A stretch of 62,289 nt of DNA from an uncultured Parabacteroides sp. (GCA_900541965.1 UQLN01000027.1:1-62289), one strand, 5' to 3'; positions 35,269 through 44,869 are shown, counted from the stretch's first letter. The notes: generated by a model from the letters alone, not told the origin. Made by a program: numbers and translations.

Positions 35269-36375
35269 ATGACACACACGTGTACAAAAGTAACAGTTCG
35301 TCAGAGAGCGATTCGGAATAATCGCATCTCCTTGTATCTGGATTATTATCCGGCAGTTCGTAACCCCGAAACGATGCAGATGAGACGCAGGGAATATCTC
35401 GGTATTTACATCTATGCCCATCCGAAGAACGAAATGGAACGGGAGTTCAACAACGATATGTTGAATAAGGCAGAAGCTATCCGCTGTATCAGAGTGCAAT
35501 CGCTCATCAATGAAGAATTTGGCTTCTTGGATAAGACCAAACAGAAAGCCGACTTTCTCGCCTACTTCAAAAAGATGTGCCAAAGCAAAGACCAGAAATG
35601 GATGTTTGTCTATCAGCATTTCTACAACTTCGTTAAAGGGCAATGTACCTTCGGCGAAGTGAATGTGGATTTATGTAAGAAGTTCCGTGAGTACCTGTTG
35701 AATGCCAAGCAGCTCAAACACAGCAATCGTCCCATATCTCTCAATTCGGCATCCGGCTACTACTCCACTTTCAGAGGATTGTTGAAGATTGCCTATCGGG
35801 ACAAATGGTTTCGGGAGAACATCAACGATTACCTTGATAAGATTGAGCCACAAGATGTAAAGAAAGAGTATCTGACATTGGACGAAGTGAAACAACTTGC
35901 CGCCACTCCTTGCGACATCCCCGTTCTGAAAGCCGCCTCATTGTTTGCTTGTCTGACAGGTTTACGCATCAGTGATATTCTAAACCTGCAATGGGAGGAC
36001 TTTACTATCGCTCCCGACCAAGGTTATTGCTTGCGTATCAGAACACAGAAAACCCAAACGGAAGCGACACTCCCCATCAGTTATGAAGCCTACGAACTAT
36101 GCGGTACGCCCAGAACAGGCAAAGTATTCAAAGACTTGAAACGGAGTATGATTAATTATCCGCTGAAAAGCTGGCTCAAAAAAGCAGGAATAACGAAACC
36201 GATAACCTTCCACGGATTCAGACATTCGTATGCGGTCATACAAATATCCTTGGGTACAGATATTTACACGGTCTCAAAAATGCTGACGCATAAGAATATA
36301 TCCACAACTCAAATATATGCTGACCTCGTAAATGCCAAGAAGCGAGAAACAGCCAATAAAATATCACTCAAATAA
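35269..36375 (+). CDS. Tyrosine recombinase (element integrase)
   Basis: A 368-residue Bacteroides-type integrase. It has an arm-binding N-terminus (1-90), a SAM-like core-binding domain (95-190) and a catalytic domain with R233 (GLRISD), K261, H315, R318 (HGFRHS), H341 and the nucleophile Y350. It presumably integrates the element at the mnmE 3' end 1.2 kb to the left. The stop codon lies within a repeat-pairing structure (36366-36426). Confidence 0.93.
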   Translation: MTHTCTKVTVRQRAIRNNRISLYLDYYPAVRNPETMQMRRREYLGIYIYAHPKNEMEREFNNDMLNKAEAIRCIRVQSLINEEFGFLDKTKQKADFLAYFKKMCQSKDQKWMFVYQHFYNFVKGQCTFGEVNVDLCKKFREYLLNAKQLKHSNRPISLNSASGYYSTFRGLLKIAYRDKWFRENINDYLDKIEPQDVKKEYLTLDEVKQLAATPCDIPVLKAASLFACLTGLRISDILNLQWEDFTIAPDQGYCLRIRTQKTQTEATLPISYEAYELCGTPRTGKVFKDLKRSMINYPLKSWLKKAGITKPITFHGFRHSYAVIQISLGTDIYTVSKMLTHKNISTTQIYADLVNAKKRETANKISLK

Positions 36376-36426
36376 ACTGCAAGCCTCAACATAGCCAAAT
36401 TTATTTGAGTTATGTTGAGGCGCAGT
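36366..36426 (+). promoter_or_regulatory. Interleaved inverted repeats at the integrase stop codon
   Basis: Segment A (36366-36376, includes the stop) pairs with A' (36400-36410). Segment B (36383-36393) pairs with B' (36411-36421), extended by ACTGC/GCAGT. Both 11-bp pairings are perfect and they cross, so the two hairpins exclude each other. There is no T-run. It may be a translation-sensitive RNA switch or a DNA site. Confidence 0.5.
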
Positions 36427-36461
36427 GTTTATAATGAACGAAGTTCAAAATAATTGCAACT

Positions 36462-36827
36462 ATGAAACGAGGAATCATAACAAACAACGGACAAGGCATT
36501 CATATCTCTGATGGTGAAATATGGATGACCTCTTGGGAAATAACAGACTTGTTTTATACAACGGCAGGAGCTATCCATGCAGCAATCAAGAGAATTCTGA
36601 AAGCTAATGTTTTAAAGAGCCACGAAGTTTGCAAGTACATCAAATTGGAGAATGGGAACAATGCCGATATGTATAATCTCGATATGATTATAAACCTATC
36701 CTATCAGATTGACACTGGGCATTCCGCTGCATTTAGGAAATGGCTAATAAACAAAGTCGCTCGTAAACAAGATTACAACATCCTGTTATATCTCAACAAT
36801 GAGACAAACCGTACATTGTATTGCTAA
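36462..36827 (+). CDS. Small RhuM-like DNA-binding protein
   Basis: A 121-residue protein resembling the N-terminal domain of RhuM-family proteins: IWMTSWEITDLFYTTAGAIHAAI (helix-turn-helix like), then ADMYNLDMIINLSYQIDTGHSAAFRKWL. It lacks the C-terminal RhuM domain found in the large homologue at 49864-50865. A regulator is the likely role; the target is unknown. A terminator follows. Confidence 0.65.
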   Translation: MKRGIITNNGQGIHISDGEIWMTSWEITDLFYTTAGAIHAAIKRILKANVLKSHEVCKYIKLENGNNADMYNLDMIINLSYQIDTGHSAAFRKWLINKVARKQDYNILLYLNNETNRTLYC

Positions 36828-36850
36828 TAAGCTATTTCTATACCTTATTG

Positions 36851-36897
36851 ATTATCTGCATTGTTTACCCAAAATGATGCAGATAATTTTTGTTTTT
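36851..36897 (+). terminator. Terminator after the small RhuM-like gene
   Basis: Stem ATTATCTGCA (36851-36860) with TGCAGATAAT (36878-36887) and a T-rich tail. Confidence 0.75.
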
Positions 36898-37055
36898 GAG
36901 ATACACAAGCCTATTTACCCAACTATTTTCATCCAAAAGCAAGAAATTTACAATACACTTATTATCAGCAATGTAACATGGTGAAAAGCGATGAAATATA
37001 TCGTCAAAAGCCCATAAACAAGCAAAACTATGGATTTTCTCAAAAATTAATCCTA

Positions 37056-37063
37056 TATATTTG
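37056..37063 (+). promoter_or_regulatory. Promoter -7 box for the following membrane protein gene
   Basis: TATATTTG matches TAnnTTTG, 26 bp before the ATG at 37090. Confidence 0.45.
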
Positions 37064-37089
37064 CACACAAACGATTAATACATCTCACT

Positions 37090-37977
37090 ATGGAACAGAG
37101 AAAGATAGAACATATAACATTGCATCTGATTGTTTTTGGTACAATCGCAATCATTGGTGTTTTAGCCCGCCAGACCGTACTACACTATGGTTGGGACGAG
37201 TTCAGCAGCTACCTTATTTTGGTGGTATGCTCCATTATTATGGGGGCAATCTATCTCAATCTGCAAATGGTATTCAGGCAACTTCTTTCTCCCACAATAG
37301 AAAAATGCTTTATGAGATTTGAGTGCTATCGCAACAAGGCTGTAATCGTAGAAGTTCCAGCAGTAAACTCGGAACTTGCTGAAAGTGCTATAAATTCAGA
37401 ACCTATCATTGCTGAGCCTGAACCCGAAATTAAAATCGAAACTACATCTGACATAACAGAAAAAGTTTCTACTCCATTATGTTCCGAACTCAACGAAGAT
37501 GTGGCAGAACTTCCAAATGAAGAAGCCACACCTTCTACTATCAACAATACTTTTATAGAAGAATCCAACCAACCATCAGAATATGAGATACTCCGTGCCA
37601 ATGCTATGGCTGAGAAAGAACGCGCCTCACAAGAAAAACTCAATAAGGTTATCGCATACACGAAACAAACTTTAGTTTCCTATCTTGATGAAACTGCGCT
37701 TAATCGCTTGTGTGGATATATAACAGAATATTACCTGTCAGATGCCTTACCTAAAATCGAACCGATAAAGATTGATTCTCAGCTAAAGACTATTGACATC
37801 ATGCACTTTGGATGGAATATCGGTAAGGCATTCGGCAAACCTCGCTTACAGACCGCCACGTTTATAAAGATAGTATTTGCTCACACCCTCCGTGATTCGG
37901 AAATATCTACCATTGAACGTAAAATGTCGCACACCGAATCTGTATGTAAGATTAAACTGGATAGAAAAATCGCATAG
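37090..37977 (+). CDS. Element membrane protein, function unknown
   Basis: A 295-residue protein with two N-terminal membrane segments (about 9-27 and 34-54). An acidic Glu/Ser/Pro-rich linker (about 90-165) follows, then a compact C-terminal domain (about 190-295, YTKQTLVSYLDETALNRLCGYITEY to the end). I do not recognise a named family; similar genes accompany integrases in Bacteroides mobilizable elements (recollection). The C-terminal part looks like a DNA- or protein-binding helical domain. Confidence 0.65.
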   Translation: MEQRKIEHITLHLIVFGTIAIIGVLARQTVLHYGWDEFSSYLILVVCSIIMGAIYLNLQMVFRQLLSPTIEKCFMRFECYRNKAVIVEVPAVNSELAESAINSEPIIAEPEPEIKIETTSDITEKVSTPLCSELNEDVAELPNEEATPSTINNTFIEESNQPSEYEILRANAMAEKERASQEKLNKVIAYTKQTLVSYLDETALNRLCGYITEYYLSDALPKIEPIKIDSQLKTIDIMHFGWNIGKAFGKPRLQTATFIKIVFAHTLRDSEISTIERKMSHTESVCKIKLDRKIA

Positions 37978-38151
37978 CTACAACACCTATTTGAGAAAAA
38001 TGTTAAATCGTTTAACATACCATAAGTGCTTCAAATATAGTTTTTAACACTTTCAAAACAATATAAAAACTGATAGAAGATTTATTATTACAAACAAAAG
38101 AACCGAACATCTAAATTATATCATCTACAAGAACACGTTTTATGAGACTGG

Positions 38152-39192
38152 CTAATGCTTATACTTGATAATCAAATCCAAGACAAACATTTCAAAAAGA
38201 GCATTGATATCGTTTATTTCCTCAAGTTCTGTCTCTTCGACAATAAATCTATAATCATGTACAATAAAATTTCTGACAGAATAAAGCGATTCAGGGAAAT
38301 TCACATTTTCACGACCTTTTTTCACAAGAAAAGCAACGCATTTCTCATGCAAGCTGTTATAATCCTCACTATGTAATTCGCATTTTTCTATCAGAATCAA
38401 AATTCTGTCTTTTTCAGACTCTACTTTACTAATTCTTTCTCGCAAGCTCCGGGTATAGATTTTCTTATCTTTGAACAATCTGATTGTATCTTCCAATGAA
38501 TAAATCAGAATATCTTCTATTAATAGCTCTATAATTTGATATAATATATGAAACTTAACAATCGAATGTTCTTCTCTACAAAGCATTCGGAAAAAGCGAG
38601 TCATATATTTGTCTGATATAATATCTTCTGAAATACTCTGTAGATGAATTTTTTCTCTTGATGCAGGTTCCTTGATATTTGTATTTGTATAGCCATGCTC
38701 AATATAATATCCATACTCACATAAACTTGCAAAATAATTATCAAGTTTAAAGCCGGTTACCTCTCCCACTAAATCTTTTTTATAGATAAGAATAATCGCA
38801 TCATCTGAGTATTCACTCTCGATTATACTGCTAAAATCTCTACTAACAATATCCCATTCGGCAATTTCATTTCGTAATAACAACATATGAGCTACAAGAG
38901 CATATCTACAATAATGCGGATTATCTGCATAATCATGCGAAGTAGAAACAATCGATGAAATAGGGAAAATCCATCCTATCCTCTTATCCAAATCACTCTC
39001 AATTACTTGAAAAATATCATTCTCTTTATAATTTCTTTTATAGAATATCTTATAACCATAACTATCTGGATTCTCATTAAACACATCCCCTTTCTTGTCT
39101 CTATCCAATAACAGATAGGGGACATTCACCGTCTCATAAGAATCTGTTACTACAAAGAAAATACGACTTTCACTATTATAGTCTACTAACAT
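38152..39192 (-). CDS. HEPN-like protein, putative toxin/defence effector
   Basis: A 346-residue protein. The N-terminal part (1-200) is mixed alpha/beta and unassigned. The C-terminal helical part contains VRNFIVHDYR, an RNxxxH motif as found at the active site of HEPN ribonucleases, in the right context of long helices. It starts 9 bp after the upstream gene on the minus strand. HEPN proteins paired with a second gene are typical of toxin-antitoxin and phage-defence modules. Function is inferred from the motif only. Confidence 0.5.
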   Translation of the reverse strand: MLVDYNSESRIFFVVTDSYETVNVPYLLLDRDKKGDVFNENPDSYGYKIFYKRNYKENDIFQVIESDLDKRIGWIFPISSIVSTSHDYADNPHYCRYALVAHMLLLRNEIAEWDIVSRDFSSIIESEYSDDAIILIYKKDLVGEVTGFKLDNYFASLCEYGYYIEHGYTNTNIKEPASREKIHLQSISEDIISDKYMTRFFRMLCREEHSIVKFHILYQIIELLIEDILIYSLEDTIRLFKDKKIYTRSLRERISKVESEKDRILILIEKCELHSEDYNSLHEKCVAFLVKKGRENVNFPESLYSVRNFIVHDYRFIVEETELEEINDINALFEMFVLDLIIKYKH

Positions 39193-39201
39193 ATTCTGAA
39201 A

Positions 39202-40386
39202 TCAAATCAGACTGATATACTTATTGAACCCACTTTCAATAGCTGAATTCATATCCAAATACGAATCACTATTAGGATTGAACAGTTCGCGAAAGAAATA
39301 AGTGAAAAACATCCTTTGCTCTACTCCGATTTTCTTTGCTCTGTTCTTAATATCATCCAATTTACCAAGTAAGTTAACCATAGCAAAATCAAGATTACTA
39401 TCTTCTTTTTTTGATACTACAATATTATCAATATTATTTTTAATCGTTTCAAACCCTTCAATAACCTTGGAATCCTTCAATTTGCCAATTGCAGCACCGA
39501 AACCGGATAAAACCTGCGACTTGGTAAATATCTGTAGAATATTCTTTCCAAAAAGTCCGTTAATTTCAATTTCTGATTTGTTTATTTCCCATCCAATGTT
39601 AAATGAATCGACTTTTTTTATTAATTTATTGTAAGTTAAAATATAATCCTTAAACAAATCGGAACTTCCATTCTCCAAAGCAAGTTTTTCAAGATTCTGA
39701 ATATTCTCAAGAACCTCATTCCGGCTGATACCAAGTTCATCCCTATCCAGATATGAATTAAAGCCTTCAATTACATCTCTAAATTGATATTCACCAATAT
39801 TTCTCACACTTTTTGAGTCAGTTTCTTTAAACAGGCGTACATCCTCGATATTATTCTCTGCATAATCGGAATATAGCATCTCTATCTGATGCCTGATTGA
39901 CATTGGTGTTTGCCCAGTATTCAAAGTCAGCATTCTATAAAGAATACCAATTTTGTTTATACCCAAATATACTTCGACACGTATACTATTATTCATGACA
40001 TTCTCCAAAACCTCACTATTGTTCTCCTTCGTCAGTTCTTCCACTAAATCCAATATAGTATAGGTTCTTTGCAGTCCGTCAAGTATAATCAGATTCTCAG
40101 GCTTAAACAAGGATTTTATCTGATCTTCTTCAATATCAAATGGATTCAGTAAATGGTTCATTTTTTCCGCCTTAATAGCCAGAACAATAGGAGGCATTGT
40201 ACAGTTACTTCGCAAATCCTTTTTCAGCAGAGCATAAACGGTAGAAGAATTCTTTACACGCTTTCTTTGAAACTCATTGTTCTTAATAATGTGTCCAGCT
40301 ACTTCAAGATATTCCTTTATATTCATATCAAGCAATACATTGACGGCATTTATCCTACCATCCTTTACTTTTGATGCTACTTTCAT
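39202..40386 (-). CDS. DGQHR/DUF262-like protein
   Basis: A 394-residue protein. The segment NLIILDGLQRTYTI (about 100-113) resembles the DGQQR/DGQHR signature of DUF262 and DndB-type proteins (ParB-like fold). Flanking elements are PPIVLAIKAEK and LTLNTGQTPMSIRHQIEML. The C-terminal half is helical and unassigned. The start at 40386 is supported by a -7 box at 40413-40420. DUF262 proteins often occur in restriction or phage-defence systems. It probably forms a unit with the HEPN-like gene. Confidence 0.5.
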   Translation of the reverse strand: MKVASKVKDGRINAVNVLLDMNIKEYLEVAGHIIKNNEFQRKRVKNSSTVYALLKKDLRSNCTMPPIVLAIKAEKMNHLLNPFDIEEDQIKSLFKPENLIILDGLQRTYTILDLVEELTKENNSEVLENVMNNSIRVEVYLGINKIGILYRMLTLNTGQTPMSIRHQIEMLYSDYAENNIEDVRLFKETDSKSVRNIGEYQFRDVIEGFNSYLDRDELGISRNEVLENIQNLEKLALENGSSDLFKDYILTYNKLIKKVDSFNIGWEINKSEIEINGLFGKNILQIFTKSQVLSGFGAAIGKLKDSKVIEGFETIKNNIDNIVVSKKEDSNLDFAMVNLLGKLDDIKNRAKKIGVEQRMFFTYFFRELFNPNSDSYLDMNSAIESGFNKYISLI

Positions 40387-40412
40387 AATCAGAGAATTGA
40401 AATGATTTATTG

Positions 40413-40420
40413 CAAAGGTA
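40413..40420 (-). promoter_or_regulatory. Promoter -7 box for the DGQHR/HEPN pair
   Basis: The minus strand reads TACCTTTG, 26 bp before the ATG at 40386. Confidence 0.45.
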
Positions 40421-40546
40421 CGATTAATTCCCAAGAATAGCATTAACCACCATCAAAAAGTTATTCATCAGTTATATTTTGGTGAATGATTCCACCATTA
40501 AAACACCTGTTTCCTTTGCCGTCGAACAATTAAAAACGATAGGCGT

Positions 40547-40912
40547 ATGCAAAAAGAAACAGTAACATTTGATAAGCTGCCCGAAGCGGTAGGTTATCTG
40601 ACCGAACAGGTCATCGAGTTGAAAAAGATGGTAGCGGAACTCCAGCCACAGCCATCTGACAAACATGTATTGGTAGAAATTGAAGATGCTTGCCGTATCA
40701 TCCGAAAAGCCAAGCCTACCATCTATACATTGGTACGCAAGGGACTACTTCCTGCCTATAAGAAAGGTAAGAAACTCTATTTCTATGAAGACGAACTTCT
40801 TTCTTGGATTGAGAACGGGCGTAGAAAGAGTGCAGAACAGACTTACGAGGAGATGCTGGCAAATATGCAAGGCGGTGTCCGTCATAAGTCCAAATCATCC
40901 ATGAAGTTTTAA
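40547..40912 (+). CDS. Helix-turn-helix protein of the mobilization module
   Basis: A 121-residue protein with a short coiled coil (about 10-35) and an excisionase-like HTH_17 domain (VEIEDACRIIRKAKPTIYTLVRKGLLPAYKKGKKLYFYEDELLSWI). It overlaps the DUF3987 gene by one base, so translation is coupled. The likely role is regulation or replication initiation of the element. Confidence 0.8.
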   Translation: MQKETVTFDKLPEAVGYLTEQVIELKKMVAELQPQPSDKHVLVEIEDACRIIRKAKPTIYTLVRKGLLPAYKKGKKLYFYEDELLSWIENGRRKSAEQTYEEMLANMQGGVRHKSKSSMKF

Positions 40913-42300
40913 TGAGTAGAACTATGGATACATCCTCTATTAATCCGGCATCCATCATTGACGAAGCGGTTGATTTAAGTATGCGATTGGCTGGCACTGA
41001 TTTTCCTGTCAGCATATTCCCGACAAAAATCCAACGCATCATCAGTGAGGTTCACGAATGCCATAACTACCCGACTGACTACATTGCCTCTGCAATTCTT
41101 ACAGCGATTGCAGTTGGCATCGGCAACACGCATCTTGCCCAAATCAAGCAAGGCTGGATAGAAAGTCCTATTCTGTATATGGCATTGATTGGAAGACCGG
41201 GAGCAAACAAAAGCCATCCGCTCAGTTTTGCTATGAAACCGTTTCTTGATTATGACTACCAGCAGAATCAAGTCTTTGAAAAGGCTCTTGCCAAGTATGA
41301 TGAGCTGATGAGTATGAGCCGCAAAGAACGAGCGGAAAGCGGTGAAGAACAATTTCCTCAGGAGCCAGTTCGTAAACGCTTCTTAATTTCGGATGTAACG
41401 CCTGAAGGTTTGAGCCTTATCCATGCGCAAAACAAACGTGGTTTATGCTTGTGGGCTGACGAGTTATCCGCTTGGTTCAAGAACTTCAACCGTTATAACA
41501 ACGGTTCGGAAGAACAGTTCTGGCTGTCGGTGTTCAGTGCCAAGACCACTATATCCGACCGCAAGAATGCCAAGAGTTCCATCTTCATCAAGCGACCGTA
41601 TATCTCAGTTATTGGTACTATTCAAAAGAAGATTCTCAGTGAGTTGGCTAAAGGTGAACGTTCCAGTAACGGATTCATCGACCGCATTCTGTTTGTGATG
41701 CCCAATCTGCAACAGAAGGCTCGTTGGAATGACAAGGAACTACCGGAGAACATCGAACAAGAATGGAATGCCATTATTGACAAACTGATACAACAAGAGT
41801 ATGCCCTCAATGAGTTTGGAGAGATAGAACCGCAGATTCTTCTTTTCACGGAGGATGCCAAGAGACGGCTTTACGAATGGCAGCACCACTTCTCAGAATT
41901 GTGCGACCAAGAGACAAATGACACCATTGTGAGTATCTATTGCAAGCTGGAGATATACATCATCCGTTTCTGCCTGATTATCCAATTAGCACGATGGACT
42001 TGCGGAGAGTGTGGTAAAACATATATCGACCTGTTGACGGTAGAACGAGCCATTAAACTGACGGAGTATTTCAAGGAATCCGCATTGAGCGTTCAAAATA
42101 TACTCAATGAGAACATGCTCAACAGCCAACAACAGGCGATAGTCAATCTACTTCCTCCATCCTTTACAACTGCCCAAGCTATACAGATAGCCGAGCAAAA
42201 TGGAATGAAGGAACGCACATTTCAACGCTTTCTCAATGATAACATCGGAACATTGTTCCGCAAAGAAAAGCATGGAGAATATTCAAAGATTAACCCGTGA
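40912..42300 (+). CDS. DUF3987 primase/helicase-like protein
   Basis: A 462-residue protein of the DUF3987 family, found on mobile elements and thought to act as a replicative helicase or primase-associated ATPase. It has a degenerate Walker A region GRPGANKSHPLSFAM (about 93-107), a Walker B-like CLWADELSAWF and the C-terminal winged helix LPPSFTTAQAIQIAEQNGM. An ATG at 40924 is an alternative start. With the next gene it likely forms the element replication unit. Confidence 0.8.
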   Translation: MSRTMDTSSINPASIIDEAVDLSMRLAGTDFPVSIFPTKIQRIISEVHECHNYPTDYIASAILTAIAVGIGNTHLAQIKQGWIESPILYMALIGRPGANKSHPLSFAMKPFLDYDYQQNQVFEKALAKYDELMSMSRKERAESGEEQFPQEPVRKRFLISDVTPEGLSLIHAQNKRGLCLWADELSAWFKNFNRYNNGSEEQFWLSVFSAKTTISDRKNAKSSIFIKRPYISVIGTIQKKILSELAKGERSSNGFIDRILFVMPNLQQKARWNDKELPENIEQEWNAIIDKLIQQEYALNEFGEIEPQILLFTEDAKRRLYEWQHHFSELCDQETNDTIVSIYCKLEIYIIRFCLIIQLARWTCGECGKTYIDLLTVERAIKLTEYFKESALSVQNILNENMLNSQQQAIVNLLPPSFTTAQAIQIAEQNGMKERTFQRFLNDNIGTLFRKEKHGEYSKINP

Positions 42301-42377
42301 CATTTTTGTCAGTTTTGACACTTTCCAAACGAAAACGACAATAACGACAAAAGTGACACACCAAAAAGAAACATACA

Positions 42378-43457
42378 ATGAGTACACATAGATTCATATT
42401 AGAACCCTACAAAGGTGTCAGCACTCGGCATACTTGTCCGAACTGCCACCGTCAAAGATGCTTTTCAAAGTACATCGATACGGAGAAGCAAATCAAGTTC
42501 CCAGAATACGTGGGGCGTTGTGACCATGAGCAGAAATGTGGTTATCACTTCACGCCTCGTGATTACTTTGAGCAGAACCCGTCTGAGAAAGAAAAGTTCG
42601 CAGAGAATAGTTTCAGGAGCTATGCCCCTATTAAGGAAGCAAAACCCATAGCCACTTCCTACATTGATTTGGATATAGTCAATCAATCATTGCGTGGCTA
42701 TCCTGCAAACAAGTTGTTTCAATTTCTATCGGCTCAGTTCGGAGAAACAGAAACATTAAAGCTCATGAAGAGATACAAGGTTGGTACATCCAAGTATTGG
42801 GACGGTGCAACTGTATTCTGGCAGACGGATAACCAAAATAAAGTCCGCACGGGTAAGATAATGCTTTACAATTCCGAAACTGGCAAGCGGATAAAAGAGC
42901 CATACAATCATGTCACATGGGTACACTCCGTACTGCACAAGGGCGATTATAATCTGAAGCAATGCTTCTTCGGTGAGCATTTGCTTCCTGAAGACAAAAG
43001 CCGTCCTGTTGCACTGGTCGAAAGTGAGAAAACGACACTCATTGCTTCCTACTATCTACCGCAATTCCTATGGATAGCATCCGGTGGAAAGAACGGTTGC
43101 TTCAATGCCAACAGCCTATCCGTTCTGGCTGGAAGAAGCGTTGTATTATTTCCCGATTTAGGAGCGACAGACTATTGGCAGAGCAAAATCGGTCTGATGA
43201 AAAGCTACGGAATTAAGGTGCAGATGTTCGATTATCTGGAAGCCAACGCCACCGAAAACGAGCGAAAAGAGGGGTACGACATAGCCGATTATCTGCTCAA
43301 AGTGAAGCCTGATGAAGCTATCCTCCAACAGATGATAAGGATGAATCCTGCCTTGAAAATACTGATAAAAACATTCGATTTGAAACTCATTAGCATACAA
43401 CAAGGCACTCCACAACCGAAGGTTTCACCACCTAAGAAACGAGGATTCAGACTTTGA
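42378..43457 (+). CDS. DUF6371/Toprim-type primase-like protein
   Basis: A 359-residue protein. The N-terminal zinc-binding segment has CPNCHRQRCFSKY and GRCDHEQKCGYH (DUF6371-like). The middle and C-terminal part resembles a Toprim fold: PVALVESEKTTLIASYY (Glu) and SVVLFPDLGATDYW. It pairs with DUF3987 in Bacteroides mobilizable elements. A DnaG-like role in priming transferred DNA is inferred. Confidence 0.75.
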   Translation: MSTHRFILEPYKGVSTRHTCPNCHRQRCFSKYIDTEKQIKFPEYVGRCDHEQKCGYHFTPRDYFEQNPSEKEKFAENSFRSYAPIKEAKPIATSYIDLDIVNQSLRGYPANKLFQFLSAQFGETETLKLMKRYKVGTSKYWDGATVFWQTDNQNKVRTGKIMLYNSETGKRIKEPYNHVTWVHSVLHKGDYNLKQCFFGEHLLPEDKSRPVALVESEKTTLIASYYLPQFLWIASGGKNGCFNANSLSVLAGRSVVLFPDLGATDYWQSKIGLMKSYGIKVQMFDYLEANATENERKEGYDIADYLLKVKPDEAILQQMIRMNPALKILIKTFDLKLISIQQGTPQPKVSPPKKRGFRL

Positions 43458-43490
43458 ACTCAGAGAGAGAAATTGAGACTTTTTTACTGT

Positions 43491-43549
43491 AGCAAGTTAA
43501 TGTCGGTGTATTACATTTCCCGACCACTTGCTCCTCAAAAAGTCTGAGG
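43491..43549 (+). other. Candidate origin of transfer (oriT)
   Basis: Nested dyads AGCAAGT/ACTTGCT (43491-43497, 43526-43532) and GTCGG/CCGAC (43502-43506, 43520-43524), then CCTCA/TGAGG (43533-43537, 43545-43549). It lies in the 137-bp gap right before the mobilization genes, where oriT usually is. Confidence 0.5.
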
Positions 43550-43594
43550 AGGCAGCTCCCGATGGTCACAAATTATTCACTAAAACAAATTCAA

Positions 43595-43903
43595 ATGGAA
43601 AAGAAATATACAATAACAATCCGTCTGTCATATCAGCAACACGCATGGCTTGGTGCGCTTTGCAGACGGAGCAAGCAGACTCAAAGTGAAGTCATCCGTT
43701 CGCTCATCGAGAACGGTTCGGTACGTGAAAGAATCACGCAAGAGCATATTCACATCATCCGGCAACTGATTGGTGAAAGTACCAATCTTAACCAGTTGGC
43801 AAGACAAGCGAACACCTACGGTTTCTTTGCCGTTGCGGATAGATGCGAGGAAATGGCTCAGCATATTAATCAACTTATAAAACAACTGAAAAATGATAGG
43901 TAA
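43595..43903 (+). CDS. MobC-like relaxosome accessory protein
   Basis: A 102-residue ribbon-helix-helix protein (TITIRLSYQQHAWLGALCRRSKQTQSEVIRSLI) with a C-terminal helix containing LIGESTNLNQLARQANTYG, the MobC/BfmA signature. It binds oriT and helps the relaxase. The ATG at 43595 follows the family length; an in-frame ATG at 43562 would fall in the oriT region. It overlaps the relaxase by 11 bp. Confidence 0.87.
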   Translation: MEKKYTITIRLSYQQHAWLGALCRRSKQTQSEVIRSLIENGSVRERITQEHIHIIRQLIGESTNLNQLARQANTYGFFAVADRCEEMAQHINQLIKQLKNDR

Positions 43904-44834
43904 ACAGACTAAAGGAACATCGTTCGGTGGTTGTGTCCGCTATGTCCTCAAAGAGGAAAAATCCAAGCTATTAGAAGCGGCCGGAGTAGAAGGTACACCC
44001 GAACAAATAGCAGAGCAATTTGAGTTACAGGCATTACTCAATGACAAGGTAAAGAATATTGTCGGACACACTTCGCTCAACTTTTCACCAGAAGACAGTG
44101 CAAGGCTAAAGTCTGATGATGTTCTGATGCTAAACATAGCGCACGACTATATGAAGCTGATGGGTATTGAAAATACGCAATACATCATTGCCCGACATAT
44201 CGACCGTGAGCATCCGCATTGCCATATCGTATTCAACCGGGTGGACAATGACGGTAAAACAATTAGCGACAAGAATGACTTCCGTAAGAATGAGAAAGTC
44301 TGCAAAATGCTGACCGCCAAATATCGCTTGCACTTTGCCAATGGTAAAGACCATATCAAAGAGGAACGCTTGCGCCCATACGATAAGGCAAAGCACGAGA
44401 TATACAAGGCATTGAAAGAAGAACTGCCCACAGCTCATAGTTGGGATGATTTGAAAGATGCGCTTGCCGACCGGGAGATTGATATGAAATTCAAAGTCAG
44501 CCGGACTACACGGGAAATACAAGGTGTCAAGTTTGAACATAACGGCTTTTCTTTCTCCGGCTCAAAAGTAGGTCGAGAGTTCAGCTACTTGAATATCAAC
44601 AACCGACTGGAAGAGAATGCTTGTGCATCTTTGTTGGAGTCTGCCAAACAGGAATCCAAACAACAAAAAGAAGAGGTACAGCAAAGCGTTTCCCATTCCG
44701 ATGATAGCTTTGGCATCAGTCTCGGTTTGCTAAACGGTAGCTCATCCTACGATGCCACTGCCGCAGAAGAAGCAGAGTTCAATCGCCTAATGAAAAAGAA
44801 AAAGGCTAAGCGTAAGCGAGGCTTTCATTTATAA
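43893..44834 (+). CDS. Relaxase/mobilization nuclease
   Basis: A 313-residue MobB-type relaxase that nicks oriT and leads the transferred strand. It has the catalytic N-terminus (GGCVRYVLKEEK) and the metal-binding HUH motif HPHCH (H107, H109, H111) in HIDREHPHCHIVFNRV. The short basic C-terminus (KKKKAKRKRGF) may bind DNA. Without type IV secretion genes nearby, the element would rely on a helper conjugative element. Confidence 0.9.
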   Translation: MIGKQTKGTSFGGCVRYVLKEEKSKLLEAAGVEGTPEQIAEQFELQALLNDKVKNIVGHTSLNFSPEDSARLKSDDVLMLNIAHDYMKLMGIENTQYIIARHIDREHPHCHIVFNRVDNDGKTISDKNDFRKNEKVCKMLTAKYRLHFANGKDHIKEERLRPYDKAKHEIYKALKEELPTAHSWDDLKDALADREIDMKFKVSRTTREIQGVKFEHNGFSFSGSKVGREFSYLNINNRLEENACASLLESAKQESKQQKEEVQQSVSHSDDSFGISLGLLNGSSSYDATAAEEAEFNRLMKKKKAKRKRGFHL

Positions 44835-44869
44835 TTCTCTATTTATTAATTTTTAAAACCCAATTATTT

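Noticed and set aside
36799..36984. Short frame after the small RhuM-like gene
   Set aside because: It overlaps a terminator hairpin and has no coding features.
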